Source: Pollutimonas nitritireducens (GTDB lineage Bacteria > Pseudomonadota > Gammaproteobacteria > Burkholderiales > Burkholderiaceae_B). From it: DNA of 64,000 bases. Position numbers and translations under genes: made by a program. This document shows, in pieces, positions 60,995 through 64,000 of this stretch. Every line of letters starts with the position of its first letter. The first letter of the stretch is position 1. Under the pieces are notes generated by a model. The model saw only the letters and a program-made list of their open reading frames with translations. It was not told the DNA's origin and did no database searches. Where the stretch lies: positions 1-64,000 of the forward strand of contig NZ_PDNV01000003.1 in the NCBI RefSeq assembly GCF_002849615.1. The letters run 5' to 3'.

Positions 60995-61869
60995 GGCGTA
61001 TTGGTTTCCAGTTGCTGGTTCATGAAATGCCATGTTCGCGTAATGGCGAACACGTCGGTATTGCGGGCCATGCTGGGTGGTAGAGGGGCGAATGGCGCGG
61101 CCAGCTGCACAATACGTGCGGCGGCCAGATTCAGTATGGGATGTTCCGAGGGGCGGTCAATCTCGACGCGATCGAGTGAACCGTCTTTGCGTATGTACAC
61201 CGTGAGCTGCAAGTCGCCATATATCTTGCCGCGTGCTTCCAGTGGGTAATGTTCAGTGCCCAATAACTCGATCTTCTGGCGCCAAGCCTCGACATAGGCA
61301 GCGTAGTCTACCGCTTGTGTCGTTGGCCCCGTGAACTGGTGGCGCGGTTGGGCATTGTAGTGCTCTATGCGGTCTTTCAGGGCACTGATCTGCGCGTTGA
61401 GCAAGCGGGACTCCTGCGACGCGTCGTCGGCACCATAGTCGGTGGAGGGTTCAGACAGGTCGGGCTGCTGGCGTTCCGGAAGGACTTTATGCGGGGCGGT
61501 CAGTTGCGTATAGAGTCGGAGCTGTTCCGCCTCGAGCTCTTGCTGCTTCTTGCGCAAGGCCGCCAGCACCACCTCGTCGGGGGACTCGGCGGTGCGTGGC
61601 AAGGGCGAGCTTGCCTGCCCCGTCTGGGCCTGTCCGCCTCCATTTAACGAGTCCTGGGCAAGCATTTTAGGCGTGATGGGGGCCGCAGTGCTTCGCGCAT
61701 TGACCAGCGTGACTTCCAGCATGTTCACAGGCGCCCGGGGAGGCATCGGCCGGGAAAAGTGCACGGTCAGCACGATCGCATGGATGACCAGCGATAACAG
61801 TATCGCAATGCGCAAATAGTCGTTGCGCGGCATGCGAACCCGTAACAGCAGGGCGGAAAGCATAGACAT
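60991..61869 (-). CDS. TonB-family energy transducer-like protein
   Basis: A 292-residue protein with one N-terminal membrane segment (about 18-38), a long charged, proline-containing periplasmic linker with a coiled coil (about 95-165), and a C-terminal TonB-like domain (about 205-285: GDLQLTVYIRKDGSLDRVEIDRPSEHPILNLAAARIV). It should couple the proton motive force to an outer-membrane receptor, but ExbB and ExbD are not adjacent. It ends inside the start of aroE. Confidence 0.8.
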   Translation of the reverse strand: MSMLSALLLRVRMPRNDYLRIAILLSLVIHAIVLTVHFSRPMPPRAPVNMLEVTLVNARSTAAPITPKMLAQDSLNGGGQAQTGQASSPLPRTAESPDEVVLAALRKKQQELEAEQLRLYTQLTAPHKVLPERQQPDLSEPSTDYGADDASQESRLLNAQISALKDRIEHYNAQPRHQFTGPTTQAVDYAAYVEAWRQKIELLGTEHYPLEARGKIYGDLQLTVYIRKDGSLDRVEIDRPSEHPILNLAAARIVQLAAPFAPLPPSMARNTDVFAITRTWHFMNQQLETNTP

Positions 61870-61891
61870 ATCGGGCTTGTGCGGAAAAATA

Positions 61892-63778
61892 TCAGGCTAT
61901 TGCAGTTTCGCCCAGCCGGCAATCCAGCTCAAGTGCCAGTTCATCGAAGCCCAGTATGTCCAGTGTAATGATTTGTCCGCGTTCAAGTTCCGGCAGGCCG
62001 GGGACGCGTGTGACCAGTGGCGCACACGTCAGGCGCACGAGGTCGTCGCGCAATACGCTGGCCTGAACGCTGCGCAGGCCCTGTTGCTGCAGCCAGCGCA
62101 AACACCAGTAACGCTCCATGGCAGACTGGTAGTCGCTCCACACGGTGTACTGGGATTCGAAAGCTCCGATAATGGCGAACAAATCGGCATCCTTGGGTTT
62201 GAATGGAGCCACCAGCCGTGCCGAAACACCATGCTCGACGGTGGCGATCAGTTGCCACTGGTTGATCAGGTCGACGTAGCGACGCAATGGCGATGTGCAC
62301 CATGCGTATTGCGGTACGCCTATTGATTCATGCGGCAGGGCGTATGTGGACATTCGTACACGGCCCATCTGTTGCGACCGATAGATGCCGGGCACGCCGT
62401 GCTGCGCCAGCAGGCCGCCCCAAATGCTGTTGGTCATGATCATGTACTCGGCGACTAGGCGATCCAGTGGCGCGTTGCGGCGACGTGGCACCAATTGCAC
62501 CGGCGTGTCGGGGTCGTCGTAAGGACCATCCAGTACAAACGAATACTCGACGCGGTTGTTGTTCTCGGGCTTGCCGCGCACGAGTTCCCGTTGCGCCGAC
62601 AGGTGTTGGGCGTACGCCCATAATGGCCGCAGCCACTCGGCATACGGCAGGTCGGATTCAGGATCGGCAAGAGCTTCGTCGGTAACGAATTCGTCCAGCA
62701 GGTTGTGGCGTAGGTTTTCCTTGACCTGAATGCGCTCGAGGCGCGTTTCAGACGAGAGTTGTTCGCCTGTCGCCAAGTTGGCAGTTACATAGAGTGACAG
62801 GGCCGGCCTGGGTTTGCCGGCGTCCAGGGAGAAGGCGTCGATCAGTTCATTGGGCAGCATGGGTATCTTGAGCCCGGGAATATATACCGTCGACATGCGT
62901 GTGCGAGCCAGGCTGTCGAAGTCGCTGCCGCGTATCACCGCCAGGCCTGGTACGGCGATGTGGACGCCAATCCGAACGGTATCCTTGTCGAGCAGTACGA
63001 CCGAGAGGGCGTCGTCGACTTCCGTCGTACTGGTATCGTCGACAGAATACGCGACCACATCAGCAATCGGCAGGTCGGCAGCCATCTCGGCAACCTGTAC
63101 CGGCGCGAATTGCGTACCCTTCGGGAAATTGGCGGTCATGAAACGGTGCTGGTGCACGGCCAGGGCATGCGGCCAGGCGCCCAACTGCAGCAATAGTTTT
63201 TCAGGATTTGTGCGCAGATGTTCGATTGCGGCTTCGAACGCCTTCCATTGCAGCGTATTTTTGTCGGGGCGGGTCAACAAGCTGTGGGCGACCTCGGCAA
63301 TAGCGTCGGGCAGTTGACCTGCAACCAGTTGGTCGGTCCATTCCTGTTGCTGGGCGGCTTGCTTCTGCTTTTTCTCGATTGCGGCAAGTGCCGCCGCCAG
63401 GATGTCGGGTGGCGCGGGCCGATATTGTCCTTTTCCGCGCCGGTGAAAGTAAGCGGGTGCACTGTTAAGGGCGAAGATCAGTCCGGCTTTTTCAGTGGCG
63501 CTGGGTGCGTGTCCGAAATAATCCTGGGCAAATGTGGTGGCATCGAACTCTTCCTGGGGTGCGCATTCCCAAAGAAAATCAATTTCCAGCGTCTGGGCAA
63601 GGCTGCGTGCCTGCTCGAGCATGACGGCCGGGGCAGGCTGATCGAAGCTGAACAAGACGCTGGAGATTTTGATTTTGCTGCGCTTGCCGGATTCGGACTC
63701 CACCTGCATGGTGGAATCGCTTTGCGAAAAAATCTTTTCCGCCTTGAAATTTCCGCTGTCTTCGTAAAGAACGTACAT
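61892..63778 (-). CDS. RNase II-family exoribonuclease
   Basis: A 628-residue 3'-to-5' exoribonuclease with an RNB catalytic domain: acidic cluster DDTSTTEVDDALS near 250-262, then FSLDAGKPRPALSLYV, LVAEYMIMTNSIWG and WCTSPLRRYVDLINQ, the usual late RNB motif. The N-terminal region is not clearly a cold-shock domain and the S1 region is short, as in many betaproteobacterial homologues. Downstream of a YqiA-like gene by nine bases. Confidence 0.88.
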   Translation of the reverse strand: MYVLYEDSGNFKAEKIFSQSDSTMQVESESGKRSKIKISSVLFSFDQPAPAVMLEQARSLAQTLEIDFLWECAPQEEFDATTFAQDYFGHAPSATEKAGLIFALNSAPAYFHRRGKGQYRPAPPDILAAALAAIEKKQKQAAQQQEWTDQLVAGQLPDAIAEVAHSLLTRPDKNTLQWKAFEAAIEHLRTNPEKLLLQLGAWPHALAVHQHRFMTANFPKGTQFAPVQVAEMAADLPIADVVAYSVDDTSTTEVDDALSVVLLDKDTVRIGVHIAVPGLAVIRGSDFDSLARTRMSTVYIPGLKIPMLPNELIDAFSLDAGKPRPALSLYVTANLATGEQLSSETRLERIQVKENLRHNLLDEFVTDEALADPESDLPYAEWLRPLWAYAQHLSAQRELVRGKPENNNRVEYSFVLDGPYDDPDTPVQLVPRRRNAPLDRLVAEYMIMTNSIWGGLLAQHGVPGIYRSQQMGRVRMSTYALPHESIGVPQYAWCTSPLRRYVDLINQWQLIATVEHGVSARLVAPFKPKDADLFAIIGAFESQYTVWSDYQSAMERYWCLRWLQQQGLRSVQASVLRDDLVRLTCAPLVTRVPGLPELERGQIITLDILGFDELALELDCRLGETAIA

Positions 63779-63787
63779 AGTTTTCCA

Positions 63788-64000
63788 TCAGGACACGCGT
63801 GATTGCGCGTCGGTGTGTGTTGGGTATTGGCCGCTGCCCAAGGCAAAGTCCATAACTTCCGGCAGCCATTGCTGGAAATCGGACAAACCGTGGTCGCCGC
63901 CTTCCAGTATGCGTCCATGGCTTCCTGCATACCAGTCGGCCATTTCGCGCCAGTCGAGGACTTCGTCGCCCTTGGCGGCCAGCAAATAGTATCGTTCAGG
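63788..64000 (-). CDS. YqiA/UPF0227-like alpha/beta esterase, C-terminal part
   Basis: The frame is open at the window edge and lacks its beginning. The visible 70 residues (PERYYLLAAKGDEVLDWREM, then GSHGRILEGGDHGLSDFQQWLPEVMDFAL) match the C-terminus of the YqiA/YcfP esterase family, including the catalytic-type Asp (GDEVLD) and His (GGDHG). The nucleophile and the start are outside the window. Confidence 0.75.
   Translation of the reverse strand, partial: PERYYLLAAKGDEVLDWREMADWYAGSHGRILEGGDHGLSDFQQWLPEVMDFALGSGQYPTHTDAQSRVS

Overview
The window looks like a chromosomal segment of a betaproteobacterium in the Burkholderiales, most likely Alcaligenaceae (the Bordetella, Achromobacter and Pusillimonas group). 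This rests on gene content and order: metX-metW-ampG, gatCAB beside mreBCD-mrdA-rodA, proB-obgE-rpmA-rplU, an Aap-type amino-acid transporter beside a Bug-type binding protein, and a DUF4148 gene. The genus cannot be fixed from sequence reading alone. I saw no rRNA, tRNA, CRISPR array, prophage or origin.

Layout. Positions 1-470 hold no convincing gene. A Mn-sensing yybP-ykoY riboswitch then precedes mntP, followed by gshA, a lipoprotein and a stand-alone LuxR-type DNA-binding protein. From 3.7 kb a SAM-II riboswitch controls metX-metW-ampG-TRIC. Next come a DUF4148 secreted protein, an HCCA isomerase, a GAF-PAS-GGDEF diguanylate cyclase, xth, a DODA/DoxX pair with a divergent LysR regulator, and pyrE. 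From 14.5 to 26.5 kb lies the translation, cell-shape and division core: gatCAB, mreBCD-mrdA-rodA and ftsEX-mutY. From 26.7 to 32.9 kb there is an Aap amino-acid ABC transporter, a Bug protein and an OmpA-like lipoprotein.

At 32.9-36.3 kb thiC sits under a TPP riboswitch. Beside it an XRE regulator is divergent from an orphan winged-helix protein whose receiver domain has lost its key residues; three similar palindromes lie between the two genes. dadA/lrp, proB, obgE, rpmA and rplU follow. A small, scarred accessory patch (about 41.4-43.0 kb) separates rplU from argJ. It holds a 215-bp element with 24-bp inverted ends, a RibD/DHFR-like gene, an IS3-family transposase fragment and a second inverted repeat.

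From 44.3 to 52.3 kb there is a MarR regulator, a DUF2817 peptidase-like protein and a five-gene operon that fits aerobic CoA-dependent breakdown of 2-aminobenzoate (anthranilate) or a close relative: ligase, bifunctional monooxygenase/reductase, SDR, enoyl-CoA hydratase and RidA. The MarR gene and the operon share a near-identical 13-bp promoter motif. The last 12 kb carries hemL, thiE, a ThiD-like protein with degenerate motifs, a rubredoxin, yqgE-ruvX, a PlsC-like acyltransferase, apaH, lptG without lptF, mtgA, aroE, a TonB-like protein, an RNase II-family enzyme and the end of a YqiA-like esterase.

The main points of interest are three metabolite riboswitches with visible control of the ribosome-binding site (Mn, SAM-II, TPP), a probable non-standard ATC start for ampG, the XRE/pseudo-receiver pair with its shared operators, the anthranilate-CoA operon with an enamine-handling RidA, and the palindromic element near rplU.
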